DNA from: Veillonella caviae
GTDB taxonomy: Bacteria; Bacillota; Negativicutes; Veillonellales; Veillonellaceae
Direction of reading: 5' to 3'
NCBI RefSeq assembly: GCF_003992125.1
Contig: NZ_RQUY01000017.1
Span: 1 to 44,200 of the forward strand
Length of the DNA: 44,200 nucleotides
The notes below the pieces were generated by a model, which saw only the letters and a list, made by a program, of their open reading frames with translations, did no database searches and was not told the origin of the DNA. Positions within the stretch are counted from its first letter, which is position 1; each line of letters starts with the position of its first letter. A program made the position numbers and the translations under genes. Shown in pieces: positions 25,527-33,280 of the stretch.

Positions 25527-26297
25527 TTATTGCTTCGCTTTCCACGCGGCAAAGCCTGTGTTAATACATGCCAATGCATTGAGGACACGAGGATAACCGA
25601 TGTACGGCACGCATTGAGATGCAATACTGATGAGATATTGTTTATCGTTCCCCACATTGAGGTTCCCTTCTACGTGTGCTTGTAATTGGCTTTCACAACC
25701 TCCTTGGGCCATGAGAAAGCAGAACGTAATCATTTCCCGATGCTTCACACTGAGACCTTTACGCGTATAGTAATCGCCAAACATGTTCGCCAACCATTTA
25801 TTGATGTGACGTGTATCTTCAGGGCCTGACTTACAGTACTCACGCATACCTTCACCAAAGATTTCCACTTGTTTTTCAATGCCTTTTTCAAGACGCGTTT
25901 CTGGCGTTACCGTACTACGCTGCGTATCGGAAATGCTTTCATTACGATAATCAAAAATTTTATTTGTAATTTTGAAAAACGGACGCACACGGCCAATGCC
26001 AAGGTATGGAACAGCTTGATAAATCAGTTCCACCACTTCGTCAGGAATAACGCCAAAATTAAGCGCCGCTGGCATCATCAAGGAATATTCTTCCGTCGCA
26101 CCAGCGCCGACGATAGTGGCCAAAATAGCAAGGAATCTATCCCGTGCGGCTACGTTTTTCCCTTCTTCTGTAATGACTTCGTGAAATGCAAAATTGTCGA
26201 ATAAATCCTCAAATTCAGGATCGATATACCCTGCAGGCGCCGCAATATCCGGGAACATTCTCTCCGTATAGGCTTGTGCAAATTCGGATTTTGCCAT
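25527..26297 (-). CDS. Carboxymuconolactone decarboxylase (CMD/AhpD-like) family protein
   Basis: A 256-residue soluble protein with two tandem CMD-type helical domains: about 40-115 (ARDRFLAILATIVGAGATEEYSL, PDEVVELIYQAVPYLGIGR) and about 150-245 (LSVKHREMITFCFLMAQGGCE, LISIASQCVPYIGYPRVLNAL). Members include protocatechuate-pathway decarboxylases and AhpD-type peroxidase partners; the paired CxxC of AhpD is not present, so the activity is open. The ATG at 26295-26297 follows AGGAGG by 7 bases. First gene of the operon with the S2P-like, BFD and NagZ-like genes. Confidence 0.85.
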   Translation of the reverse strand: MAKSEFAQAYTERMFPDIAAPAGYIDPEFEDLFDNFAFHEVITEEGKNVAARDRFLAILATIVGAGATEEYSLMMPAALNFGVIPDEVVELIYQAVPYLGIGRVRPFFKITNKIFDYRNESISDTQRSTVTPETRLEKGIEKQVEIFGEGMREYCKSGPEDTRHINKWLANMFGDYYTRKGLSVKHREMITFCFLMAQGGCESQLQAHVEGNLNVGNDKQYLISIASQCVPYIGYPRVLNALACINTGFAAWKAKQ

Positions 26298-26321
26298 AGG
26301 AAAACCTCCTCTATCGTTAAA

Positions 26322-26353
26322 ATGGTGAAAGCCCACGTTGGGACTTTCACCAT
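26322..26353 (-). terminator. Terminator of the small secreted protein gene
   Basis: Minus strand ATGGTGAAAG-TCCCAACGTGGG-CTTTCACCAT followed by TTTTAA; 10-bp perfect stem. Confidence 0.82.
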
Positions 26354-26369
26354 ATATATGATTATGAAA

Positions 26370-26798
26370 TTACATATTACTCAAAGTAGCAGGCATTGCA
26401 TGCATATCAGGAAATGCTAAGTCTACGCCGTACACTTCTTTATAAGTAGCTAAGAACATATTATATTCGTTAGTTCCTGGCTTAATTTCATAGGACTGTC
26501 CATCTGGAGTAAATCGATACACACTATGCAAACTAGGATGTACGATATATTTGAACAAAGTAGCCTCTCCATATTGATTATCATGCATAGTTATCACATT
26601 GATGCCAAATATTATATTGCGACTTCCATCAATTTCTTTAAACTGGGACGCTTTGTCGAAATAATATGTTTCAGATCCGTTAGCACTGTTTGGTACCTCT
26701 GGATAATTCGCTAAACCATTCCAATTCGCTGCACTGGCTACAGAGCCGACCAATAAAGTCCCTGCTAATGCCCAGATAGTAAATATTTTTTTATTCAT
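26370..26798 (-). CDS. Small exported protein of unknown function
   Basis: A 142-residue protein with a clear signal peptide (MNKKIFTIWALAGTLLVGSVASA, cleavage before ANWNG). The mature part (about 119 residues) is probably a small beta-rich domain (ETYYFDKASQFKEIDGSRNI, YIVHPSLHSVYRFTPDG); it has no cysteines and no recognised family. Similar secreted proteins are common in Negativicutes, but I cannot name one. The ATG at 26796-26798 follows AGAGGCG; longer in-frame sequence upstream would spoil the signal peptide. It has its own terminator. Confidence 0.8.
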   Translation of the reverse strand: MNKKIFTIWALAGTLLVGSVASAANWNGLANYPEVPNSANGSETYYFDKASQFKEIDGSRNIIFGINVITMHDNQYGEATLFKYIVHPSLHSVYRFTPDGQSYEIKPGTNEYNMFLATYKEVYGVDLAFPDMHAMPATLSNM

Positions 26799-26888
26799 AA
26801 TTATCGCCTCTTTTCCTAATATACAGTGCATTCCTCTTAATAAAGCTAGTAGTATAGATTAATTATACCATAGTTACTCCATCGATGA

Positions 26889-27416
26889 TTATTTCTTACC
26901 AAGTAAATCCTCTGGATTTTCTACACCATGTGCCATGTCGATAGCATCTAGTAGTTTATTCAATAAACTGCGCAATGCCACCGCTTCTTCAACCGTGAAA
27001 ATCTCGCTCGCTTGCGCCGCAATCGTTTGCGGTACTTGTACAGCTTCAGACCGAAGTGCTTTACCGGTATCACTAAGTGTTACCATGACTACTCGTTCGT
27101 CTTGTCGGCTTCGCTTCCGTTTTAAGAAACCTTTTGTTTCCAATTTTTTTAACAATGGTGTCAATGTACCAGAATCAAGACGCAATACTTGTCCCAATTC
27201 CTTAACAGATAGTTCTCCATATTGCCACAATGCCATCATAACAATATATTGTGTATATGTTAAATTCAATGGGTCTAAATGTACCCGATAAGCATTAACA
27301 ATTTCCTTTGCCACTACATACAAAGGAAAACCCAATTGATTCTCTAGTAATAAAAAATCATCAGCCGGCACATCCTCCACCCGTTGATATCCTGCTAATG
27401 TTCCAATTTTTGCCAT
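26889..27416 (-). CDS. MarR-family regulator, OhrR-like without the sensing cysteine
   Basis: A 175-residue winged-helix regulator that aligns well with OhrR of Bacillus: LLLENQLGFPLYVVAKEI (22-39), LTYTQYIVMMALWQ, LDSGTLTPLLKKLETKGFL and the wing RSRQDERVVMVTLS. OhrR senses organic peroxides through a Cys in LENQLCF; here that residue is Gly29 and the protein has no Cys at all. It must respond to something else or be constitutive. The start follows GGAGG by 7 bases. It lies downstream of a nitroreductase gene but has its own promoter, with a palindrome over the -10 that suggests autorepression. Confidence 0.88.
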   Translation of the reverse strand: MAKIGTLAGYQRVEDVPADDFLLLENQLGFPLYVVAKEIVNAYRVHLDPLNLTYTQYIVMMALWQYGELSVKELGQVLRLDSGTLTPLLKKLETKGFLKRKRSRQDERVVMVTLSDTGKALRSEAVQVPQTIAAQASEIFTVEEAVALRSLLNKLLDAIDMAHGVENPEDLLGKK

Positions 27417-27449
27417 TTAATAACCTCCATAACACACTATTTTCTAAAT

Positions 27450-27481
27450 CAATTGTACACAATTTTACAAAAAACAGTCAA
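27450..27481 (-). promoter_or_regulatory. Promoter and likely operator of the MarR-family gene
   Basis: Minus strand TTGACT (27476-27481), 18 bases, TACAAT (27452-27457). AATTGTGTACAATT (27450-27463) is a palindrome across the -10, the same half-site composition as known OhrR boxes (TACAATT/AATTGTA), though in inverted order. Confidence 0.55.
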
Positions 27482-27507
27482 CTTGTGTTTGTAAAGCCTT
27501 CACTATC

Positions 27508-27589
27508 AAAAAAATACAGGCCCCCAAAAGTAACTTTACGTAAGCCTAAAGCCGTAAGCGTAATAGAATCTTTTTTGAGCCTGTATTTT
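27508..27589 (-). terminator. Composite terminator of the nitroreductase gene
   Basis: Outer arms AAAATACAGGC and GCCTGTATTTT enclose an inner part reading, on the minus strand, TTACGCTTACGGC-TTTA-GGCTTACGTAAA; T7 follows. Inner part is shared with the hairpins at 3860-3949 and 31707-31778. Confidence 0.8.
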
Positions 27590-27590
27590 G

Positions 27591-28181
27591 TTAATCAATC
27601 CACGTAACCGGATTCCCTTTAATTTCAAGCACCCGTCTATTTAACCCATTCGGCAAATCAGGATAGCCTACAGCAAGACTGGCATAGACTTTTTCGTCAG
27701 CCCCTAATCCAAGTTCACGCAACTGATTTACCAATCGTTCATTATCTTGAAGATGGCGGATTTGGTTGACCCAACAGCTACCAAGATCAAGAGCATTACA
27801 TGCAAGCATCATGTTTTCCATTGCTACTGCAGAGTCTGCAAAATTATTCGCCAGCACAGGTTTATGGGCTACTACCACAAGAACTGGTGCATTGTAATTA
27901 AATACAAATTTACCTTGGGCAGACATTTCAATGATATTTTGCATATATGCTGGCATATGCTCTGTAACAGGCATTTTACCATATTCCTCTTGTACAATAG
28001 TTACAAGATTTTTCAAAATATCTTGGTTCGTAATCACGATAAAATGGATTTGTTGTAAATTACCCCCAGTAGGAGCACGACGGCCTGCATCGATAACCGC
28101 CTCAATAAGCTCTTTCGGAACAGGATTCGACTTAAATTTTCGCGTACTATGACGTGTTTTAATGCCTTCTAAAATATCCAT
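27591..28181 (-). CDS. Nitroreductase family protein
   Basis: A 196-residue FMN-dependent oxidoreductase. Features: the N-terminal TRHSTRKFKSNPVPKELIE and RRAPTGGNLQQIHFIVIT phosphate/FMN contacts (10-50), a central helical region with QGKFVFNYNAPVLVVVAH, and the GSCWVNQIRHLQDN segment with C-terminal ASLAVGYPD. Family members reduce quinones, nitro compounds or flavins using NAD(P)H. The ATG follows GGAGG by 6 bases. The 190-base region upstream (28182-28373) is AT-rich; a TATAAT on the minus strand near 28306-28311 may be its -10, and no other element stands out. Confidence 0.9.
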   Translation of the reverse strand: MDILEGIKTRHSTRKFKSNPVPKELIEAVIDAGRRAPTGGNLQQIHFIVITNQDILKNLVTIVQEEYGKMPVTEHMPAYMQNIIEMSAQGKFVFNYNAPVLVVVAHKPVLANNFADSAVAMENMMLACNALDLGSCWVNQIRHLQDNERLVNQLRELGLGADEKVYASLAVGYPDLPNGLNRRVLEIKGNPVTWID

Positions 28182-28373
28182 CTATATCCTCCCTCGATTT
28201 ATGAAAGTCATACTACCTTGAATACCATCTATCTAAAGATTCCGCCAAATATCATCAAGGCTCTCACCAATAAGATAGCAACTACTATGTATCTATATAT
28301 TTGTATTATAATCCAACACTAGCCTCTCCACAATAGCGCTACCACATGTGATACACATGAGGCTATCTCACGG

Positions 28374-30404
28374 TCATGCATCTTGAAGTTGCCCATCAAT
28401 ACGCACACTAGATGGTTTATGACAACTCATTTTTTTATAGGACCAGGTCAACAACAATGCCGAATTAACTACCACAAGTAGACTTCCGCCATTGTGGACG
28501 AGGGCACCCCATACAGGGGATAAGGAACCAACCATGGCCAATATGATGGCAGCACCGTTCAAAAGTAATGAAAAGGTGAGGTTAATCTTGATGGTATTCA
28601 TCATTTTCTTAGATAAGGCTACAAGGTGAGGTATATCTTGCACGGTGTCATTAACAAGCACTATATCTGCAGCCTCAACGGCAATATCGCTACCCATACC
28701 TCCCATAGCAATGCCTACATCAGATTTTTTTAGGGCTAGTGCATCGTTAACACCATCACCAACCATGGCCACCACATGACCGTTATCTTGCAATTTAGCT
28801 ACTACATGTAATTTATCCTCTGGCAAACACTCTGCCATGACATGACTCACATTGAGAGGCTTAGCAATATATTGAGCCGTAGTTGTGTGATCCCCTGTGA
28901 GGAGTACAGGTGTTACATCTAACCCGTGCAATGCATCAACTACAGCACGGCTTTCAGAGCGAACACGATCCGCCAACGCAACATAACCAGTCAACACAGA
29001 ATTAATCGCTACGTACACGATAGATGCACCTCGTACAAGATATTCATCAACACTAGCTTTCACAGTATCTGGAATCACAATGCCAGACATAGCCATCATA
29101 TCCTCATTGCCAGCAAGCACTTGAGAACCTTGAGATTTTAAAGTATTCATCCTCACATCATTGTCTGCAATCGTCTGATCCATATTAGGTGTCACCGCCA
29201 AATGAATCGATGAAGCGAATTCGGCAGTTTCACCGCCCACAGTGGCAGTCAAGCCCTTACCCGGCGTAATGGATACATCCGATATCCCCATCATAGGTGC
29301 ATCATACGATGATGTATACCCAGCCACGATGGCCCGCCCTAATGGATGCTCAGACTGCTGTTCTGCAGATGCCACCACGCGATACAACTCAGCCTCGCTC
29401 ATATGATTCATAGAATATAATCCCACCACCTGTGGCGTACCATGTGTCAAAGTTCCTGTTTTATCAAATGTAATAGTATCCACCTTCGACAGCTCTTCCA
29501 TTATGGAACCACGTTTCACAAGGAACCCATGCTTGCTAGCATTGGAAATAGCCGCCATAATAGCTGCTGGCGTAGCCAGTACGAGGGCACATGGACAAAA
29601 TACAACTAATATAGTTACAGCGCGAATCATATCGCCGGTCACAATATATGTACCGATAGCAGTTAATAGAGCTAAACCCACAATCCATGTTGCCCAGCGG
29701 TCGGCAATACTAACGATTTTTGCATTCCCTGGATCGGTAGCTTGCACCAATTTAATCATCCGTTGAATAGAACTATCCGTTCCTTCTTTCGTAGCCACCA
29801 TATCAAATGCACCGAATTGGTTGAGGGTACCAGAAAACACTTCATCCCCTACCGTTCTATCAATCGGCATAGATTCACCGGTCATAACAGATTGGTCAAT
29901 AGACGTAGAACCACTGCAAATCGTGCCATCTACAGGGATAATTTCTCCAGGGAATACGCGAATTACATCACCTACCATTACAACGTCGGCTGGCAAGATT
30001 TCTTCCTTATTATTACGTATTAATCGAGCTGTAGTGGGTGTTAAATCCACTAACTTTTCAATACCTGATTGTGCTTTAGACACCGTGAATTCTTCGAGCA
30101 TGGCTCCTAGTTGCATGATGAAAGCAATTTCTGCAGCAGCAAAATATTCGCCTATAGCTACCGCTGCAACGAGCGCTAAGGAAACAAGCAAATCCGCTTT
30201 TACATCGAATTCTTCATACATAGCCACTGCAGCACCCCAAATAATAGGCAATCCATTAAACACGATGGCAAGCCATGCCCAGTCGAAGGGTAGCCACCAT
30301 TGAATACCTGCCAAACTAAACCCTACCCCTACACCGCCTACTGCGAGAGTCAATTTTTCTCCATTAACATCAAACCATTCTGCTATGTTACGCCATGTTA
30401 CCAT
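28374..30404 (-). CDS. Heavy-metal-transporting P1B-type ATPase
   Basis: A 676-residue metal pump without N-terminal metal-binding domains. Domains in order: TM pair and TM3-4 (about 15-115); actuator domain with TGESMPIDR (about 175); TM with CPCALVLATP (about 270); phosphorylation site DKTGTLTHG (about 315); nucleotide-binding domain with HPLGRA (about 350); GDGVNDALALKKSDVGIAMG hinge (about 545); last TMs with SPVWGALVHNGGSLLVVVNS; C-terminal KKMSCHKPS. CPC plus HP motifs define the P1B class. The last TM carries HNGGS where zinc pumps have DxG, so the metal is not fixed. The start follows AAAGGAGG. Two CsoR-like palindromes upstream suggest metal-induced expression. Confidence 0.93.
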   Translation of the reverse strand: MVTWRNIAEWFDVNGEKLTLAVGGVGVGFSLAGIQWWLPFDWAWLAIVFNGLPIIWGAAVAMYEEFDVKADLLVSLALVAAVAIGEYFAAAEIAFIMQLGAMLEEFTVSKAQSGIEKLVDLTPTTARLIRNNKEEILPADVVMVGDVIRVFPGEIIPVDGTICSGSTSIDQSVMTGESMPIDRTVGDEVFSGTLNQFGAFDMVATKEGTDSSIQRMIKLVQATDPGNAKIVSIADRWATWIVGLALLTAIGTYIVTGDMIRAVTILVVFCPCALVLATPAAIMAAISNASKHGFLVKRGSIMEELSKVDTITFDKTGTLTHGTPQVVGLYSMNHMSEAELYRVVASAEQQSEHPLGRAIVAGYTSSYDAPMMGISDVSITPGKGLTATVGGETAEFASSIHLAVTPNMDQTIADNDVRMNTLKSQGSQVLAGNEDMMAMSGIVIPDTVKASVDEYLVRGASIVYVAINSVLTGYVALADRVRSESRAVVDALHGLDVTPVLLTGDHTTTAQYIAKPLNVSHVMAECLPEDKLHVVAKLQDNGHVVAMVGDGVNDALALKKSDVGIAMGGMGSDIAVEAADIVLVNDTVQDIPHLVALSKKMMNTIKINLTFSLLLNGAAIILAMVGSLSPVWGALVHNGGSLLVVVNSALLLTWSYKKMSCHKPSSVRIDGQLQDA

Positions 30405-30462
30405 ATATGCCTCCTTTGAAAGTGTAAACTAACATACAGATTATGTTTTTATATTTCATTTT

Positions 30463-30516
30463 ATATACCCATACGGGTATATCTATTACTTATACTATAT
30501 ACCCTATAGGGTATAT
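30463..30516. promoter_or_regulatory. Two CsoR-like operators upstream of the P1B ATPase
   Basis: ATATACCC-ATAC-GGGTATAT (30463-30482) and the perfect palindrome ATATACCCTATAGGGTATAT (30497-30516) match the A/T-flanked TACCC-N4-GGGTA plan of CsoR/RcnR-family sites. They lie 60-110 bases upstream of the ATPase start. Confidence 0.65.
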
Positions 30517-30591
30517 TTTCAAGAAGAAATATATGTACACTTATTCACATATACAGATATAACCAGATACTATACATTCCATACGCACACA

Positions 30592-30624
30592 AAAACCCTC
30601 GCCACACAATGTAGCGAGGGTTTT
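30592..30624 (-). terminator. Terminator of the membrane-only ATPase relative
   Basis: AAAACCCTCGC and GCGAGGGTTTT form a perfect 11-bp stem with an 11-base loop, 73 bases past the stop, T-rich on both sides. Confidence 0.85.
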
Positions 30625-30696
30625 CAAGGATATATAGGTTATAAGATTATACATGAGAAGCTAAATAAAATGAAAACTTTCACCAAAAGAATCCGA

Positions 30697-31467
30697 TTAC
30701 TGAGCCAAGGAATGTTGCATCATCGCCACGTTTCCGAGGGTTAGCATATGTCCCATTCCAAAGAGGAGCACCGCCCCTACAGGATCAATGCTTCCCATAA
30801 CGGCCCAAATGATAGTCCATGCGTAGATGCATATGGCACCAATAGTAGTGAAGAGCAAAATTTGCTTACTTCCATTAGATAAGCTCAACAAATGTGGTGC
30901 ATTCACCACAAGGTGAGTCAATTGATAAAGAGCCACGATAATGGCTAATACAGACGGACAAAGTACCAAAAGCAAGGTAATAGTATGCACCAAATTCTGC
31001 GTCACTGCATAAGATCCAATGGCTACAAAAATACTGCATACCACCATAATAGGCGCCCACGGTTCCAAATGAACCTGAATCTCATGCCACTGATCATTCA
31101 ATGTAGGCAACCAATTGTCATTCACCGTCAAGATTCGGTTCTGACTCAAATACTGTTCCACGAGAATCGAAATTTGAAATATGAGGGCTATGTACGCCGC
31201 ATCATGATAATCGCCGATAGCAACAAGCGCAATGAGCGCCACAGAGGTCAAAAAATTACTGCCAATCTCCAATTGTTCGTACATCGACGCCAACGACTGA
31301 AACACGATAGGCAACCCACAAAAAAGCACCGTAATCCATGCAACATCTAATGCTAAACCAAATGGTTCAGTGAACACATCCACCATAGCCAACACCGCAC
31401 CAAGTACCGTAAACAATAAGCGCCGCTCAAAACTAGCTTGCTTTCCAAATATATTCTGTATCATCAT
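30697..31467 (-). CDS. Membrane-only relative of P1B-type ATPases (no A, P or N domain)
   Basis: A 256-residue membrane protein that aligns by eye with the TM parts of the full-length pump at 28374-30404. ALDVAWITVLFCGLPIVFQS matches FDWAWLAIVFNGLPIIWG; SVALIALVAIGDYHDAAYIALIFQ matches SLALVAAVAIGEYFAAAEIAFIMQ; FVAIGSYAVTQNLVHTITLL then LCPSVLA matches IGTYIVTGDMIRAVTILVVFCPCALVLA (CPC is CPS here); the end (IIWAVMGSIDPVGAVLLFGMG) matches the last TM pair. Between these, the TGES actuator and the whole DKTGT/HP/GDGxND region are missing, replaced by short linkers (for example NDNWLPTLNDQWHEIQ). The frame is intact, with GAGAGG 6 bases ahead of ATG 31465-31467, its own CsoR-like site and terminator. 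Function unknown: partner subunit, metal sensor or decayed pump. Confidence 0.8.
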   Translation of the reverse strand: MMIQNIFGKQASFERRLLFTVLGAVLAMVDVFTEPFGLALDVAWITVLFCGLPIVFQSLASMYEQLEIGSNFLTSVALIALVAIGDYHDAAYIALIFQISILVEQYLSQNRILTVNDNWLPTLNDQWHEIQVHLEPWAPIMVVCSIFVAIGSYAVTQNLVHTITLLLVLCPSVLAIIVALYQLTHLVVNAPHLLSLSNGSKQILLFTTIGAICIYAWTIIWAVMGSIDPVGAVLLFGMGHMLTLGNVAMMQHSLAQ

Positions 31468-31543
31468 AAAGACCTCTCTATTCAACTATAGCCGGACTCA
31501 CTTGTTCCGGTTTTACCAACTGTTATACTTACCTTTTACAATC

Positions 31544-31581
31544 TCTGTAAACGTACTAGCAATCTGTAAACGTACTAGCAA
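31544..31581. repeat. 19-bp tandem duplication in the promoter region
   Basis: TCTGTAAACGTACTAGCAA occurs twice head to tail (31544-31562, 31563-31581), about 80-115 bases upstream of the membrane-only ATPase relative. It may be a replication slip or a doubled binding site. Confidence 0.75.
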
Positions 31582-31612
31582 AAAGATTTATATTAAGTAT
31601 ATACTCAGTTTA

Positions 31613-31626
31613 TACCTATAGGGGTA
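31613..31626. promoter_or_regulatory. CsoR-like half-matched operator
   Basis: TACC-TATAGG-GGTA, flanked by TA, resembles the two sites at 30463-30516 and lies about 150 bases upstream of the membrane-only ATPase relative. It suggests common metal control of both genes. Confidence 0.45.
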
Positions 31627-31706
31627 GTTGTATTAATTATGATTATACAGAACATACATAAGATTTACAAGAAATGTATTTAATTACTTTATAATAACAA
31701 CTGACA

Positions 31707-31778
31707 GATACCCTTCGTTAAAGCGAATTGCGTAGGCCAACAGCCGTTAAGCGTTCCTAAACTTTAACCAAGGGTATC
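31707..31778 (-). terminator. Composite terminator of the ArsC/Spx-like gene
   Basis: Outer arms GATACCCTTCGTTAAAG and CTTTAACCAAGGGTATC; inner part on the minus strand AACGCTTAACGGC-TGTT-GGCCTACGCAA. Third member of the conserved-core family. Confidence 0.72.
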
Positions 31779-31802
31779 CGCCATATCAATAAAACAAGAA
31801 AA

Positions 31803-32156
31803 TTAAATGCCTAATGCTTCTTTCCATTCAGCTTCTTTAAATCCAACCAATACTTTATCATCAAGCACAAGGATTGGCCGCTTTACGAGCATCCCATTAG
31901 ATGCGAGAAGTGCTAGTTTTTCTGCCTCGCTAAGATTAGGCAATTTATCTTTCAATTGTTGCTCTCGATAAATCAAACCAGACGTATTAAAGAAAGCTTT
32001 CAAATCTTTGCCTGATTGTGGGTACCATTGAGCGATTTCTTCGGCTGTAGGGTTTTCAGATTTAATATCACGATCTGTATACTGGATATTATGGTCATCT
32101 AAAAACTTTTTAGCTTTTTTACACGTTGTACATTTGGGGTATTCTACGAATAACAT
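31803..32156 (-). CDS. ArsC/Spx-like thioredoxin-fold protein
   Basis: A 117-residue protein of the ArsC/Spx/YusI group. It has CTTC (residues 9-12, CxxC) at the start of the thioredoxin fold, then KKAKKFLDDHNIQYTDRDI, and the KRPILVLDDKVLVGF cis-Pro region (about 92-106). The set includes glutaredoxin-type arsenate reductases and the transcription partner Spx. The CxxC and lack of other ars genes nearby leave the role open; the arsenate label should be taken lightly. The ATG follows AAGGAG by about 5 bases. It is transcribed alone and ends at the composite terminator. Confidence 0.82.
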   Translation of the reverse strand: MLFVEYPKCTTCKKAKKFLDDHNIQYTDRDIKSENPTAEEIAQWYPQSGKDLKAFFNTSGLIYREQQLKDKLPNLSEAEKLALLASNGMLVKRPILVLDDKVLVGFKEAEWKEALGI

Positions 32157-32473
32157 AAGGACTCCTTATATCAAATAAATAACTAATATATTGTAAATAT
32201 TAAATGCTATATGCTTAGTATAACAACTATATCTATTATTTTCAATATTATAACATAGGCAACTTTATTATACAAAAGGAGCCGTCTACATCAGCCCAGC
32301 AGTATCACCGAATGCATAAAATAGTAAAACTACACATGCATTATTATACAAAACATATCTTCTACATCGGCAGCTAATATTTTGGCATTTCACAAAACTA
32401 CACCTGATTAACATTCTTATTAGGTCCTAATGTAAAGACTGTTAATTTCGTCAAACTGTAAAACGGCACTTAA
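32157..32473. repeat. Gene-free AT-rich gap with a decayed duplication
   Basis: TTATTATACAAAA begins both 32265 and 32341 (76 bases apart), each followed by TCTACATC and later AAAACTACAC. This points to an old tandem duplication of about 76 bases that has diverged. No ORF, promoter or hairpin of note was found. Confidence 0.45.
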
Positions 32474-33190
32474 TTAAAATACAAAAGTTAACAACATAGC
32501 AATAAATATAGCTGGCAATAAGTTAGCAATGCGAATTTTACCAGGCCAAATAAGGTCGATGCCAACGCAAAAGATGAGAATAGAGCCAACATAAGACAAA
32601 TTATCAATGGCACCTTGAGTCATAATCGGTGCCGCCCAGTTCGCCATATAGGTAATCATGAGCTGAGTAATACCTACAGGGATGAAAGAAAACAAAGCAC
32701 CTTTCCCCATAGACGAAGCCATAACCATGACGATAATACCATCTAGGATACCTTTCAGTAACAGCGTTTGATAATTACCAGTCAGACCGTCTTGAATAGA
32801 CCCAAGAACGCCCATAGCGCCAACGGTAAATGTTAAGGATGCAGTAATAAAAGCATTCGTAAATTGTGGATCTCCACTATTGCCCGTTCGGGCTTTCAAC
32901 CAATCACCAAGTCGTACAATCCATCGATTAAAATCAATCAATTCCCCGATAATGGCGCCTACCACCATACTGATAATCATCATGAGAGGCCCCGTCGTTT
33001 GCAGCGTACCATTTACGATGACTAACATATATTGCATAGCACCGCTCATGCCTAATAGCAGTACGATGACACCGCTCACCATCATAAGCGTTTGTTTTAA
33101 ATTTTCTTTCATTCCTCGCCGAAACGCAAGACCTAGCACGCTACCGACAATAATTAAAGCCACATTAATGACCGTCCCTAAACCTGGCAT
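32474..33190 (-). CDS. DUF554 family membrane protein
   Basis: A 238-residue inner-membrane protein with about seven hydrophobic segments. The opening PGLGTVINVALIIVGSVLGLAFRRGMKEN and GAIIGELIDFNRWIVRLGDWLK match the DUF554/YqgA family, small Gly-rich transporter-like proteins of unknown substrate; TASLTFTVGAMGVLGSIQDGL is the other conserved stretch. The ATG follows AAAGGAAA. No operon partner is apparent; tag lies 90 bases upstream on the same strand. Confidence 0.88.
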   Translation of the reverse strand: MPGLGTVINVALIIVGSVLGLAFRRGMKENLKQTLMMVSGVIVLLLGMSGAMQYMLVIVNGTLQTTGPLMMIISMVVGAIIGELIDFNRWIVRLGDWLKARTGNSGDPQFTNAFITASLTFTVGAMGVLGSIQDGLTGNYQTLLLKGILDGIIVMVMASSMGKGALFSFIPVGITQLMITYMANWAAPIMTQGAIDNLSYVGSILIFCVGIDLIWPGKIRIANLLPAIFIAMLLTFVF

Positions 33191-33280
33191 GTATTTCCTT
33201 TCTAAAATCTATTCTTGAGCATATATCATTATACGAATTAAATTCTTAATTACAACTCACCATATGAATTGAAGTGAAAG

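Noticed and set aside
31803-32156. Firm naming as arsenate reductase arsC
   Set aside because: The ArsC/Spx fold alone does not prove arsenate reduction; no arsenic genes are nearby and Spx- or YusI-like roles are equally possible.
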